Assembly: GCF_000760095.1 (NCBI RefSeq) | Contig: NZ_JNAR01000017.1 | Span: 111,266 to 175,265 of the forward strand | Direction: 5' to 3' | Length of the DNA stretch: 64,000 nucleotides | Source of the DNA: Prochlorococcus marinus str. MIT 9401 | GTDB taxonomy: Bacteria; Cyanobacteriota; Cyanobacteriia; PCC-6307; Cyanobiaceae | Part shown: positions 43,638 to 53,789 of the stretch, piece after piece | Layout of the letters: every line of letters starts with the position of its first letter | Numbering within the stretch: the stretch's first letter is position 1 | Made by a program: the position numbers and the translations under genes | Notes under the pieces: generated by a model | What the model saw: only the letters and a program-made list of their open reading frames with translations | Database searches by the model: none | Told to the model about the DNA's origin: nothing

Positions 43638-44600
43638 TTAGATATCTTTCACTGCAATGTTTAAAAAAGTAGTCTCCCAAGACAATCTTGGTTGAATGTT
43701 TTTTTTCAGGTGAAATTTTAATTTTTCAAGTTTTTTCATCAAATCAATATTTCTTGTCTTTCTCCACCAAATAATTTGAATGAAATTTACCAAAAAAATT
43801 TGTTGATAAATTTCTAACTGTTCAGTTATAAATTTAGATACCTCTAAAATTTCTAAAGTATTTTTTAATGGAGAATCTAATTTACTAATAACTTCATCAG
43901 ATAATGTATTTAAAATTTCAATATTCTTCAATAATTGACCAGGGGATCCATTTGCAGATTTTACTAAATCTTTAATTTTGAACTTTCTATCAATAGCAGC
44001 TGTAGAAGGATCTAAATAATCTCTTAAAATAGAATTTATATGTTTACTAGAAAAGGACCTAAACCTAATTATTTGACATCTTGAGATAATGGTATCTAAG
44101 AGAAAGTTTAATTTGGATGTTAATAAAATGAATATTCCATTATTTGGTTCTTCTAGGATTTTTAGAAGGCAATTTGAAGCTGGTTCATTTAAAAGATGTG
44201 CATCAAAAATTAAAACTATTTTTTTTTCTGAGTTTATTGATTTTTGACCTAGAAAAGTTTTGATATTTCGTATTTGAGAAATTTTAATAATCTCAGATCC
44301 ACTTTTTGTCGTTTTTTCAAGATCGGAATTTTTTAATTTTTTTGTGTCCGAAAGAGAATTAGGTTCGATAATTAGAAAATCAGGATGGTTATTGTTGGTA
44401 ATTATCTCATCAATATTTCTGCTTTGGGAAGATTGTTGGAAAATATCTTTTATGAATTTAAGAGCGGTTTGTTTTTTTCCTACTCCTTCAGCACCATAAA
44501 ATATATAACCATTTGCAAATGATTTTTCTTTTACTATGCTCTTAAGATATGCATTGACTTCTTGATTAAAGATTAAATTATTTTTTTTTAACTCAATCAT
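43638..44600 (-). CDS. holB: DNA polymerase III, delta-prime subunit
   Basis: 320-aa clamp-loader subunit. A P-loop-like [13 protein letters not shown] lies near residue 36-48, with sensor-1 region [22 protein letters not shown] and the SRC motif typical of delta-prime. The cysteine-rich zinc module between these is not evident. Its ATG overlaps the tmk stop by 4 bases, so the two are translationally coupled. Confidence 0.85.
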   Translation of the reverse strand: MIELKKNNLIFNQEVNAYLKSIVKEKSFANGYIFYGAEGVGKKQTALKFIKDIFQQSSQSRNIDEIITNNNHPDFLIIEPNSLSDTKKLKNSDLEKTTKSGSEIIKISQIRNIKTFLGQKSINSEKKIVLIFDAHLLNEPASNCLLKILEEPNNGIFILLTSKLNFLLDTIISRCQIIRFRSFSSKHINSILRDYLDPSTAAIDRKFKIKDLVKSANGSPGQLLKNIEILNTLSDEVISKLDSPLKNTLEILEVSKFITEQLEIYQQIFLVNFIQIIWWRKTRNIDLMKKLEKLKFHLKKNIQPRLSWETTFLNIAVKDI

Positions 44601-45235
44601 TTGTTATTAGAAAATTTCTCTAATAGAGTCTCTTTGATTTGTTTAGAAATACTTTTAATATTTTGTGAAGCAGAAATTACTTTCCAGTTTTTTTCTTTCG
44701 CAATTAATTTAAATCCTTCATTTACTTTTTCTAAAAATCTGATACCTTCTGATTCAATTCTATCTGGAATTTCATTTTTCCTTCGTAAGATACTCTCTTC
44801 TGGAGAAATTTCTAAGAAGAAAGTTAGGTCGGGATATGCTCCTTGACACACAATAGATTCAATATTTTTAATTATTTCTAAATTTATGTTTCTTCCATAA
44901 CCTTGATAAGCCAGGGTGGAATCTGAAAATCTATCACTAATAACCCAATCATTTTTTTTTAAAGCGGGCGAAATGATTTTTGAAACGTGTTCAGCCCTGT
45001 CAGCTGAATAAAGCAATAATTCTGCAAGCGATGAAGGCTTGTTATTCTCATTATTATCAAGAATAAGTCCTCTAAGCTTTTTTCCTAAAAGACTGCCTCC
45101 CGGTTCTCTAGTTGTGATTAATTTAGACCCTTTTTTTATTAAACCACTATTAGGTAGCCATTTAGATAGTTCATCGATTTGGGTAGTTTTACCACATCCA
45201 TCGATACCCTCAATAACGATAAATTTTCCTTTCAT
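44597..45235 (-). CDS. tmk: Thymidylate kinase
   Basis: Phosphorylates dTMP to dTDP. P-loop [10 protein letters not shown] is at residues 9-18 and [13 protein letters not shown] at about 44-56 is the dTMP-binding DRX-like region; [13 protein letters not shown] follows. Length 212 aa. The preceding copper ATPase stop adjoins its ATG. It is cotranscribed with holB. Confidence 0.92.
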   Translation of the reverse strand: MKGKFIVIEGIDGCGKTTQIDELSKWLPNSGLIKKGSKLITTREPGGSLLGKKLRGLILDNNENNKPSSLAELLLYSADRAEHVSKIISPALKKNDWVISDRFSDSTLAYQGYGRNINLEIIKNIESIVCQGAYPDLTFFLEISPEESILRRKNEIPDRIESEGIRFLEKVNEGFKLIAKEKNWKVISASQNIKSISKQIKETLLEKFSNNK

Positions 45236-47530
45236 TTAATCCAAAGATAAAGCATTAATTACAACTGTAATAGAGCTAATAGCCATCAATAATGCTGCTA
45301 TTGAGGGAGTAAGAAGAATACCGTATTTAGGGAACAAAATACCTGCTGCCAAAGGTATAGCAAGTAAGTTGTAACCAAAAGCCCATGTTAGATTTTGCTT
45401 TATTTTTCTTATAGTTTTTTTTGCAAGATTTAAGGCGTAGGGTAATCCATTTAGTTGATCTCCCATCAAAACTACATCAGCATTTGCTTTTGCTATTTGA
45501 GTCCCTGATCCCACTGCAATTCCTAAATCTGAGGATGCTAAGGCTGGAACATCATTAATACCATCACCAATCATTGCTACTTTATTATTGATTTTTAAAT
45601 TTTCTATAGTTTTTAGTTTCATTTCAGGAAGAAGATCCCATTTTACTTCAGTTTCTTGACAACCAATTTTTTTTGCCAAAGCTAAAACAGTTTGTTTTCT
45701 ATCTCCACTTAAAATATTAATTTTAAATTTGTTTTCTCTCAAATTTTGAACTGTTTTAATTGAATCATCTCTAAGTAAATCTCCTAACAAGATAAAGCCT
45801 AATAACTTATCTTTGATACTTACTCCAATGATAGTGTTAGTTTTTGTCTCTTTATTTTCAATTACTTTTTTTGCATCACTTTCAATAATTATTCCTTTGC
45901 TTAGAAGCCATTCAATACTTCCAATATTTATAAGCCCTTCAATTGAATCCAGTTCTCCAGAAATACCTCGACCAGAATGGGTGATAATTTTTTTTATTGG
46001 AAATAAACTTAAATTTTGTTTTTTTGCCTCTTGAATTAAGGCATCCGCTATTGGATGTCTGCTTTCCCTTTCTAAACTGGCAGCTATTCTTAATAAAAAT
46101 GAATGATCATTATTATTTTTATAATCAACAATGAAAAGCTTACCTTTTGTTAAAGTACCTGTCTTATCAAAAATGATGTGATTAATTTTTGAAGCCATCT
46201 CTATTTTGTCTCCTCCTTTAAATAAAACCCCTCTTTTTGCCGCTTTACCTGATGCGACAGTTATTACAGTTGGGGTAGCTAAACCTAATGCACAAGGACA
46301 AGCTATTACTAAAACAGCAATTGTCAATTGAATTGCTAAACTCAGGAAATTCTCAGCATTACTACCAAGAGAACTATGAAGTGTATGGCTTGAGTGAGTG
46401 ATTAATTGATTATTATGACTTAATAAATCAGGCCAAATCTTACTTGCGCCCTTCCACCAAAAGAAGAAATTTAAAGTAGCAAATATAAGCACAAAATAAG
46501 TAAATTTGCCTGCAATTTCATCAGCAATTCTTTGAATTCGAGGTTTTCTAGAGTTTACAGATTCAATGAGATTTACTAGTTTTGCAAGAGAAGAATCCCC
46601 TCCAACCTTTTGTACTTTAAGTCTAAGAGTTGAATTAAGATTTAAAGATCCAGTAGATAGATTTTCGCCTTCTTTTACTTCGATAGGTTTGGACTCTCCA
46701 GTAATATGAGAAACATCAACATATGAATTACCTCGAGTTACAATGCAGTCAGCAGGTACTCTGTCTCCTGCTAAAACTTGAATCTCTTGATTAGGTCTTA
46801 AAGTGTTTACTCTTATTGACTTTATTTGATTATCTTCTGTATATATATTTGCCATTTCAGGTTGAAGGTCTAATAACTCTCCAATGGATGAACCAGTTTG
46901 GTATCTTGCTCTTTCTTCTAAGAAACGCCCAATCAGAATAAAACCTAAAAGCATAACTGGTTCATTAAAAAAACAAGGAAAACCAGTTTTAGGAAATATT
47001 AAGGATAGAAGACTTGTTGTATATGCGCTAATTACTCCAAGAGCTACTAAAGAATCCATATCCGGACGGTTCTTAATAAATGATTTAAATCCATTAAAAA
47101 TTATTTCTCTGCCAGGAAATAATAGAGCTAATGTGGCGATTGAAGCATGAAAAAATATATTACCTAATATTGGAAAATTTACATATCTTCCTTCTGCTAG
47201 ATGACCTAATCCAGAAAATAATAAAAGTAATAGGGCAAAAGTTAGTTTTTTCCATTGATTATTCCATCTCTTTTTTTTTTCTAATTCTGCTTTGTTTATT
47301 TTTTTTGAAAAGTCATTTATGTAAATCTTTGATGGGAAACCATTCTCTTTTAGATTTTCGAGGACAGTTTCTATTTCAATATGTTTCTGAGAAATTTCAA
47401 AATATGCACTCTCAGTTAGTAAGTTCACAGAAACATTTTCAATACCATCAGAATTATTCAATATTTTTTCAACAGTACTAACACAACCTCCGCACTTCAT
47501 TCCTGTAATACTTAATTGAATTTTCTCCAT
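45236..47530 (-). CDS. Copper-transporting P1B-type ATPase
   Basis: 764-aa Cu+ pump. N-terminal heavy-metal-associated domain has GMKCGGC (Cys13 and Cys16); eight predicted membrane helices include the CPCALG metal-translocation motif; the phosphorylation site is DKTGTLTKG and the hinge is MIGDGINDVPAL. It could be PacS or CtaA (thylakoid or plasma membrane). ATG 47530 is preferred; GTG at 47539 would add three residues. tmk follows directly. Confidence 0.92.
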   Translation of the reverse strand: MEKIQLSITGMKCGGCVSTVEKILNNSDGIENVSVNLLTESAYFEISQKHIEIETVLENLKENGFPSKIYINDFSKKINKAELEKKKRWNNQWKKLTFALLLLLFSGLGHLAEGRYVNFPILGNIFFHASIATLALLFPGREIIFNGFKSFIKNRPDMDSLVALGVISAYTTSLLSLIFPKTGFPCFFNEPVMLLGFILIGRFLEERARYQTGSSIGELLDLQPEMANIYTEDNQIKSIRVNTLRPNQEIQVLAGDRVPADCIVTRGNSYVDVSHITGESKPIEVKEGENLSTGSLNLNSTLRLKVQKVGGDSSLAKLVNLIESVNSRKPRIQRIADEIAGKFTYFVLIFATLNFFFWWKGASKIWPDLLSHNNQLITHSSHTLHSSLGSNAENFLSLAIQLTIAVLVIACPCALGLATPTVITVASGKAAKRGVLFKGGDKIEMASKINHIIFDKTGTLTKGKLFIVDYKNNNDHSFLLRIAASLERESRHPIADALIQEAKKQNLSLFPIKKIITHSGRGISGELDSIEGLINIGSIEWLLSKGIIIESDAKKVIENKETKTNTIIGVSIKDKLLGFILLGDLLRDDSIKTVQNLRENKFKINILSGDRKQTVLALAKKIGCQETEVKWDLLPEMKLKTIENLKINNKVAMIGDGINDVPALASSDLGIAVGSGTQIAKANADVVLMGDQLNGLPYALNLAKKTIRKIKQNLTWAFGYNLLAIPLAAGILFPKYGILLTPSIAALLMAISSITVVINALSLD

Positions 47531-47650
47531 ATTTTTCACGATAGAAGCAATTTAATGCTTGGCCTCTTTTTTATCTATAATAATAAATGTAATAGATTTT
47601 TAAATAGTTATTTTTTAAATTATTATATTATTCTTATTAGTTTTTGAGCA

Positions 47651-48172
47651 GTGCCTAGTAATCAAAACAGAGACAATTTTATTGATAAAGCTTTTACTGT
47701 AATTGCTGAATCAATAGTAAAAATAATGCCTATTGCAGAGAAAGAAAAAAAGGCATATATCTATTATAGAGATGGCTTAGCTGCACAAAATAATGGCGAT
47801 TATTCGGAAGCATTAGAGTATTACAAAGAGAGTTTACTGCTTGAAGAAAATAAAATTGATAGGGGTGAGACTCTAAAAAATATGGCAATAATATACATGA
47901 GCAATGGTGAAGAAGATTTGTCTATTGAAACTTATGAAAAAGCATTAGTAGAAAATCCTAAACAGCCATCATGTCTTAAAAACATAGGTTTAATTTATGA
48001 AAAAAGGGGAAGATATGCCGAGCAAAATGGTGATTTAGATCAGAGAGATATTTGGTTTGATAAAGCTGCTGAAGTCTGGTCTAAAGCAGTTAGATTATAT
48101 CCAGGAGGGTACCTAGATATTGAGAATTGGTTGAAAAACTCAGGAAGAAGTTCAATCGATATGTATCTCTAA
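47651..48172 (+). CDS. ycf3: Photosystem I assembly protein Ycf3
   Basis: 173-aa protein with three tetratricopeptide repeats ([23 protein letters not shown] repeat from about residue 36, [17 protein letters not shown] and the C-terminal one). The N terminus [21 protein letters not shown] is highly conserved in Ycf3. It acts as a chaperone in assembling photosystem I in the thylakoid. Start is GTG 47651. radA is convergent 4 bases away. Confidence 0.95.
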   Translation: MPSNQNRDNFIDKAFTVIAESIVKIMPIAEKEKKAYIYYRDGLAAQNNGDYSEALEYYKESLLLEENKIDRGETLKNMAIIYMSNGEEDLSIETYEKALVENPKQPSCLKNIGLIYEKRGRYAEQNGDLDQRDIWFDKAAEVWSKAVRLYPGGYLDIENWLKNSGRSSIDMYL

Positions 48173-48176
48173 TATT

Positions 48177-49538
48177 TTACTCTGATAAAGAATAATCAAC
48201 TGCTTCTTTAATATTGGAAATCTCTTTGATATTTATTAAATTCTGAAAATTATTATTTAGTTTATCCTCTAATTTTGGAACTACGATATTTTTGATCCCT
48301 AGTCTTACAGCTTCTTCTATCTTTGTTCGAAGGTTATTCGATTTCCTAACCTGACCGCTTAGACCCAATTCCCCAATAAATGAGCAACTTGCCAAAGGAG
48401 GAATATTTTTCAAACTTGATAAAATTGATATTGCTACGCCTAAGTCAGATGACGGATCATTAATTTCAAAACCTCCTCCAGTAGCTATGTAACAATCAAA
48501 TTCAGATAATTTAATGCCCACATGTTTTTCAATAACAGCTAAAATTTGATGCAATCTATTTATGTTAATTCCAGTTGTAGTTCGTCTTGGGTTACTGTAG
48601 AAAGTCTTATTTACAAGTGCTTGTATATCAACGGCTAATGGACGACTACCTTGATTTGTAATAGTAGTTGTTACACCTGAAATATTTTCTTTATTTGTAA
48701 AAATTGAACTTGGGTTTTTTATCTCTAGTAAGCCTTCTTCAAGCATTTCAAAAATTCCAATTTCAAAGGTAGATCCAAATCGATTTTTTATACTTCTTAA
48801 TAATCTATGTGAGGAAATATTATCTCCTTCAAAGTTTATTACTGTATCAACTAAATGCTCAAGAGTTTTAGGACCAGCTAAAGCACCATCTTTGGTGACA
48901 TGACCAATAATAAGAAGCGCAATATTATTTTCTTTTGCAAGATTTTGCAATTCAGATGAACATGCTCTAACTTGAGAAACCGATCCTGGCGAACTTTGCA
49001 TCTCATTATTATGGATGGCCTGAATACTATCAATAATTGCGAAACTTGGATTTACATGTTTGATCTCTTCAATAATCAGGGATAAATTGGTTTCTGCAAA
49101 AATTTTTAGATCAATACTGGTTTGATTTAATCTTTCCCATCTTATTTTTACTTGTTCTAAAGATTCTTCTGCAGTTATATATAAAACTTTCTCACTGAGA
49201 GATATTTTTCCTGCTGATTGAAGAACTATTGTGCTTTTACCAATACCTGGTTCTCCTCCTAATAAAACAACAGATCCAGGTACTATTCCACCTCCAAGGA
49301 CTCGATCAAATTCCTTAAAACCAGTTGTAAATCTTGTTATTTTTTTTGATGAAATCTCATTAAAGGGTATGGATTTTTTACTACTTTTTATAACTTTTGT
49401 TTCTTGATATTGAGATCTCTTACTTTTTATTTCTTCAACAATGGAATTCCATGAGTTGCAATTAAGGCATCTACCAAAATATTGAGAAGTTTCAGATCCG
49501 CAATTCTGACAAATAAAAGTCGATAATTTGCTAGACAT
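48177..49538 (-). CDS. radA: DNA repair protein RadA
   Basis: 453-aa RecA-like protein with an N-terminal zinc ribbon (Cys10, 13, 24, 27), Walker A GGEPGIGKST, KNRFGS and a C-terminal Lon-protease-like domain (SDLGVAISILSS). It promotes branch migration in recombinational repair. Length is normal. Divergent from rpaB. Confidence 0.94.
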   Translation of the reverse strand: MSSKLSTFICQNCGSETSQYFGRCLNCNSWNSIVEEIKSKRSQYQETKVIKSSKKSIPFNEISSKKITRFTTGFKEFDRVLGGGIVPGSVVLLGGEPGIGKSTIVLQSAGKISLSEKVLYITAEESLEQVKIRWERLNQTSIDLKIFAETNLSLIIEEIKHVNPSFAIIDSIQAIHNNEMQSSPGSVSQVRACSSELQNLAKENNIALLIIGHVTKDGALAGPKTLEHLVDTVINFEGDNISSHRLLRSIKNRFGSTFEIGIFEMLEEGLLEIKNPSSIFTNKENISGVTTTITNQGSRPLAVDIQALVNKTFYSNPRRTTTGININRLHQILAVIEKHVGIKLSEFDCYIATGGGFEINDPSSDLGVAISILSSLKNIPPLASCSFIGELGLSGQVRKSNNLRTKIEEAVRLGIKNIVVPKLEDKLNNNFQNLINIKEISNIKEAVDYSLSE

Positions 49539-49645
49539 TAAGTTTCTGAATAAAATAATGGAACTCGAATGTTTGGGATATTGCCCCTCTACAAGTTAGA
49601 TTAGGATAATAATAAATTCTCTTACTGATTAGCTAATAGAAACAA

Positions 49646-50392
49646 ATGGCTCAATCTAGTCAAACTAAAGAAACTATACTTGTCGCAGATGACGAGGCGA
49701 GTATTAGAAGAATTCTGGAGACACGTCTCTCCATGATTGGCTACAAGGTTGTAACTGCAAGTGATGGTAAAGAAGCACTAAAGTTATTTAGGGATTACGA
49801 ACCTGATCTAGTAGTACTTGATGTCATGATGCCAAAGTTAGACGGTTATGGAGTTTGCCAAGAACTACGGAAAGATTCTGATGTACCAATTGTTATGTTA
49901 ACTGCATTAGGAGATGTTGCAGATAGGATAACAGGCCTAGAACTAGGTGCTGATGATTATGTAGTAAAACCATTTAGTCCTAAGGAATTAGAAGCTAGAA
50001 TTAGGTGCGTTCTAAGAAGAATTGACAAAGAACAAATTCCTGGAATGCCTAATTCAGGATTAATTTTGGTTACTGATATAAAAATTGATACAAACCGTCG
50101 ACAAGTTTTTAAAAGTGATGAGAGAATTAGATTAACTGGTATGGAATTTAGTCTCTTAGAGCTTTTAGTAAGTAGATCAGGAGAACCATTTAGTAGAGGA
50201 GAAATTTTAAAAGAGGTTTGGGGATATACACCCGAGAGACATGTAGATACAAGGGTAGTCGATGTTCACATCTCAAGATTACGATCAAAACTGGAGGCTG
50301 ATCCTGCAAATCCTGAATTGATATTAACAGCAAGAGGAACAGGATATCTTTTTCAAAGGATCGTCGATATTTCTCCTTTTGATGGTAAATAA
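49646..50392 (+). CDS. rpaB: Response regulator RpaB (OmpR family)
   Basis: Essential cyanobacterial high-light stress regulator; in other cyanobacteria it binds HLR1 motifs at hli and psb promoters. Receiver domain: Asp59 (LVVLDVMMP) and Lys108 (VKPF). Winged helix: LTGMEFSLLELLVSRSGEPFSRGEIL and RHVDTRVVDVHISRLRSKLE. It matches RpaB better than RpaA. Its TAA is immediately followed by the plsX ATG, so the two are probably one transcript. Confidence 0.93.
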   Translation: MAQSSQTKETILVADDEASIRRILETRLSMIGYKVVTASDGKEALKLFRDYEPDLVVLDVMMPKLDGYGVCQELRKDSDVPIVMLTALGDVADRITGLELGADDYVVKPFSPKELEARIRCVLRRIDKEQIPGMPNSGLILVTDIKIDTNRRQVFKSDERIRLTGMEFSLLELLVSRSGEPFSRGEILKEVWGYTPERHVDTRVVDVHISRLRSKLEADPANPELILTARGTGYLFQRIVDISPFDGK

Positions 50393-51811
50393 ATGGCTAA
50401 AGAATATGTACCTAAAATTAATAAGCCCAGAGCTATCAGAAGATTAGTTATTTGGTATAAAAGAAACTCTGCTGTAACTTCAATAGTAGATTCTGCTACT
50501 AGTTCCGCAGCAACAGCTAGTAATGTGGCTGGTAACGTAGTTTCTGGTGCTGGATCTGTTGTAAGCACAGCTAGCAATGTTGCTAGTAATGTAGCGGGTA
50601 ATGTAGCAGGAAATGTAGTTTCAAGCGCTGAATCAGTTGTTAATACTGCAAGCAGTGTTGTCTCAAATGCTAGTTCATTGGCTAAAAATACATTACAGCC
50701 ACTAGTTTTTGACCCATTAAAAAGATTACAAAATAGCGATAACATTTTAAATAAGGAACAAGACTCGAAATCTAATAGAATTTGGATTGCAGTTGACGGT
50801 ATGGGTGGAGATCATGCTCCTGGGCCAATTCTCGAGGGTTGTCTTGAGGCGATAAGTAGATTTCCAATAAATATAAAATTTGTTGGCAATATTGAAAAAG
50901 TTAAAAATGCAGCAGAGCTAATTGGTTTACTAGAATTACTTGAAAAAGAAATAGAAAATAATCGTTTTGAATTAGTTGATAGTGGAAATCCAATTGGGAT
51001 GAATGAGGAGGCTACTGCAGTTCGAAAAAAGAAAAACGCAAGTATAAATGTTGCAATGGATTTAGTAAGAAATAATAAAGCCCAAGCTGTATACTCAGCA
51101 GGTAATTCAGGAGCTATGATGGCTTCTGCGATATTTAGAATCGGCAGATTGAAAGGCATTGATAGACCTGCTATAGGAGCATTATTTCCAACAAGAGATC
51201 AAACTCGCCCTGTATTAGTTTTAGATGTTGGTGCAAATACTGATTGTAAACCATCTTATCTACATCAGTTTGCTCTTCTAGGTAATATTTATGCAAAAGA
51301 TGTTTTACAAGTAAAAGAACCAAGAATTGGCCTTTTAAATATTGGAGAAGAAGAATGCAAAGGTAATGATTTATCACTAAAAACATTTGAATTACTATCT
51401 AATGAAAAAAATTTTAATTTTGGAGGTAATTGTGAAGGTCGAGACGTACTTTCAGGCAATTTTGATGTAGTAGTTTGTGATGGGTTTACAGGTAATATAT
51501 TGTTAAAATTTCTTGAGTCTGTGGGAGGTGTATTATTGGATATTTTGAGAGCTGAGCTGCCAAGAGGTAGGCGGGGGAAAGTGGGTTCAGCTTTTTTAAA
51601 AAGTAATTTACTAAGAATTAAAAAAAGGTTAGATCATGCCGAACATGGTGGAGCTTTATTACTTGGCGTCAATGGCATTTGCGTTATCGGTCATGGTAGT
51701 AGTAAGTCTTTATCAGTAGTTAGTGCTCTTCGTTTGGCTCACTCGGCAGTGAGTCATGACGTTATGGATAATTTAAATCAACTTCAAAAGCTTCAAGTTT
51801 TAAATTCTTAA
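50393..51811 (+). CDS. plsX: Phosphate acyltransferase PlsX with unusual N-terminal repeat extension
   Basis: PlsX makes acyl-phosphate from acyl-ACP for phosphatidic acid synthesis. The enzyme core begins near residue 130 (IAVDGMGGDHAPGP) and runs to the end, with GNSGAMMAS, DVGANTDCKP and DGFTGNILLK typical of PlsX. The first 129 residues are extra. They hold a basic start (about 8-25), a Val/Ala/Ser/Asn/Gly-rich 11-mer repeat at 45-99 and a linker. In those 55 residues only Glu80 and Lys98 are charged. The pattern suggests a membrane-binding amphipathic helix. Confidence 0.9.
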   Translation: MAKEYVPKINKPRAIRRLVIWYKRNSAVTSIVDSATSSAATASNVAGNVVSGAGSVVSTASNVASNVAGNVAGNVVSSAESVVNTASSVVSNASSLAKNTLQPLVFDPLKRLQNSDNILNKEQDSKSNRIWIAVDGMGGDHAPGPILEGCLEAISRFPINIKFVGNIEKVKNAAELIGLLELLEKEIENNRFELVDSGNPIGMNEEATAVRKKKNASINVAMDLVRNNKAQAVYSAGNSGAMMASAIFRIGRLKGIDRPAIGALFPTRDQTRPVLVLDVGANTDCKPSYLHQFALLGNIYAKDVLQVKEPRIGLLNIGEEECKGNDLSLKTFELLSNEKNFNFGGNCEGRDVLSGNFDVVVCDGFTGNILLKFLESVGGVLLDILRAELPRGRRGKVGSAFLKSNLLRIKKRLDHAEHGGALLLGVNGICVIGHGSSKSLSVVSALRLAHSAVSHDVMDNLNQLQKLQVLNS

Positions 51812-51864
51812 AACATATTGCGTCTAATTTATGTTTGACTTATATAAGTAACTAAAAAACTCTT

Positions 51865-52872
51865 TTGGAAGGAATAAAATTTAACCAGATTGGAGTCTCA
51901 TTTAGAGGAAGTGGTAGTTATGTACCTGAACAAATATTAACCAATCAAAAAATAAGTCAAAAAGTAGATACAAGTGATGAATGGATAAAATCAAGAACCG
52001 GCATTTCTGAGAGAAGAATTTCTGGCATAGGGGATGATGTCACAGAGATGGGTTATGAGGCGGCACTTACTGCGATTGAGATGGCTAATTGGGATATTAA
52101 AACAATTGATTTGATTGTCTTAGCCACTTCTACTCCCCATGATTTATTTGGTTCAGCCCCTTCTATTCAAGCAAAATTAGGGGCAGCTAATGCTGTAGCT
52201 TTCGATTTAACTGCAGCATGTAGTGGTTTTTTATTCGCTTTAATAACAGCCTCACAATTTTTAAAAGGTGGCAGTTTTAAAAGGGCTATTGTTATAGGAG
52301 CAGATCAATTATCAAGCTTTGTTGATTGGAATGATAGGAGAAGTTGTATTCTCTTTGGAGATGGTGCGGGTGCATTAGCAATTGAAGCTACAAATGAATT
52401 TGATAATTTAATTGGTTTTGATATGAAAACTGATGGGGTAAGGGGCTCATTTCTTAATCTTCCATCAAAAAATAATAAGGATTCAATAATTGAAAATGTT
52501 GATTTTTTAAGTGGAGGCTTTTCTTCAATTCAAATGAATGGTCAGGAAGTTTATAAATTTGCAGTTAGAGAAGTTCCAATAATTCTTGATAAGTTATTAA
52601 AAAAAACCAATTATAGTTCGAATGAAGTTGATTGGCTTGTATTGCATCAAGCTAATCAAAGAATATTGGATTCTGTAGGAGACAGGTTAAAAATTCAAAA
52701 AGAAAAAATTCTTAGTAATTTAGGAAAATATGGCAACACTTCAGCAGCAACAATTCCACTAGTGATGGATGAGGCTATAAGAAATAATAGAATTAAACAA
52801 AATGATATTATTGCTACAAGTGGTTTTGGCGCTGGGTTAAGTTGGGGTGCAGCCCTCATTAAATGGGGTTAA
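51865..52872 (+). CDS. fabH: Beta-ketoacyl-ACP synthase III
   Basis: Starts fatty-acid synthesis by condensing acetyl-CoA with malonyl-ACP. The catalytic triad is Cys119 (TAACSG), His261 (VLHQAN) and Asn291 (GNTSAA). Length 335 aa is normal. Start is TTG at 51865 with no alternative ATG in range. It follows plsX by 53 bases in a lipid-synthesis string. Confidence 0.93.
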   Translation: MEGIKFNQIGVSFRGSGSYVPEQILTNQKISQKVDTSDEWIKSRTGISERRISGIGDDVTEMGYEAALTAIEMANWDIKTIDLIVLATSTPHDLFGSAPSIQAKLGAANAVAFDLTAACSGFLFALITASQFLKGGSFKRAIVIGADQLSSFVDWNDRRSCILFGDGAGALAIEATNEFDNLIGFDMKTDGVRGSFLNLPSKNNKDSIIENVDFLSGGFSSIQMNGQEVYKFAVREVPIILDKLLKKTNYSSNEVDWLVLHQANQRILDSVGDRLKIQKEKILSNLGKYGNTSAATIPLVMDEAIRNNRIKQNDIIATSGFGAGLSWGAALIKWG

Positions 52873-52887
52873 AAAAAAAGGAGCATT

Positions 52888-53784
52888 ATGACAGTTGCAT
52901 GGGTATTTCCTGGACAGGGTTCGCAAAAAATTGGAATGGCAAAACAAATCGAAAATTTGTCTAACGCAAAAGAGAGGTTTGGTTATGCATCTGAGATATT
53001 TGAGAGGAATTTATTTGAAATTTGTGAGTTAAATTCTGAACCAACAAATCCTCTTATGGATTTAAACAATACAAGAAACACACAAATTTGTCTGTTTTTA
53101 GTTGAATCGATCTTATTAGATGCATTAAAGGATAATGGATTTAAACCAACTTATGTTGCTGGGCATAGTCTAGGAGAAATCACTGCATTGTATTGTGCGG
53201 ATGTTTTTTCATTCAAAGATTGTGTTTCACTAATAAAAGAAAGGTCTCAATTAATGGTCAATGCCGGGAAAGGATCTATGGCAGCAGTAATTGGTTTTGA
53301 TAGAAATCAACTGGATTTATTAGTACAAAAAAATAATGATATTGTAATTGCTAATGATAATAGCTCTTCCCAAGTTGTCTTATCAGGATCTACTGAAGGA
53401 TTAGATAATTTATCGAGAGAAATTTCTTGTAAAAGATTCTTGAAATTAAATGTTTCAGGTGCATTTCATTCACCATTTATGAATGAACCTTCATCAAAAT
53501 TTTCTGAGTATTTAAAAAAGATTAAATTTAACAATCCCTCTATTCCAGTCATAAGCAATTATGAACCCTCTCTTTGTAGTGATTCAAAGGAGCTTAAAAT
53601 TAGATTAGAAAAGCAAATGTGTAATGGAGTGAGGTGGCGGGAAACTATGGATATCATGGCAAATGATAGTGATCTGCATATTGTTGAAATTGGCCCTTCT
53701 AATGTGCTTAGCGGTTTAGCAAAAAGACATCTAAAAGATGTAAAAATTTCTCAAGTTTCGTCTTCCGATCAAATATCTTATTAA
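52888..53784 (+). CDS. fabD: Malonyl-CoA-ACP transacylase
   Basis: Loads malonyl groups onto acyl carrier protein. The nucleophile is Ser94 in AGHSLGE, His194 is in SGAFHSPFM and FPGQGSQ opens the protein. A strong ribosome-binding site, AAGGAG, is at 52878-52883. Length 298 aa is normal. It lies between fabH and plsC. Confidence 0.94.
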   Translation: MTVAWVFPGQGSQKIGMAKQIENLSNAKERFGYASEIFERNLFEICELNSEPTNPLMDLNNTRNTQICLFLVESILLDALKDNGFKPTYVAGHSLGEITALYCADVFSFKDCVSLIKERSQLMVNAGKGSMAAVIGFDRNQLDLLVQKNNDIVIANDNSSSQVVLSGSTEGLDNLSREISCKRFLKLNVSGAFHSPFMNEPSSKFSEYLKKIKFNNPSIPVISNYEPSLCSDSKELKIRLEKQMCNGVRWRETMDIMANDSDLHIVEIGPSNVLSGLAKRHLKDVKISQVSSSDQISY

Positions 53785-53789
53785 TTTGT

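Noticed and set aside
50353..50745. 130-codon antisense frame over the rpaB-plsX junction, with Leu/Ala/Thr repeats
   Set aside because: It is the shadow of the plsX 11-mer repeat on the other strand; no ribosome-binding site and no support beyond the sense gene.
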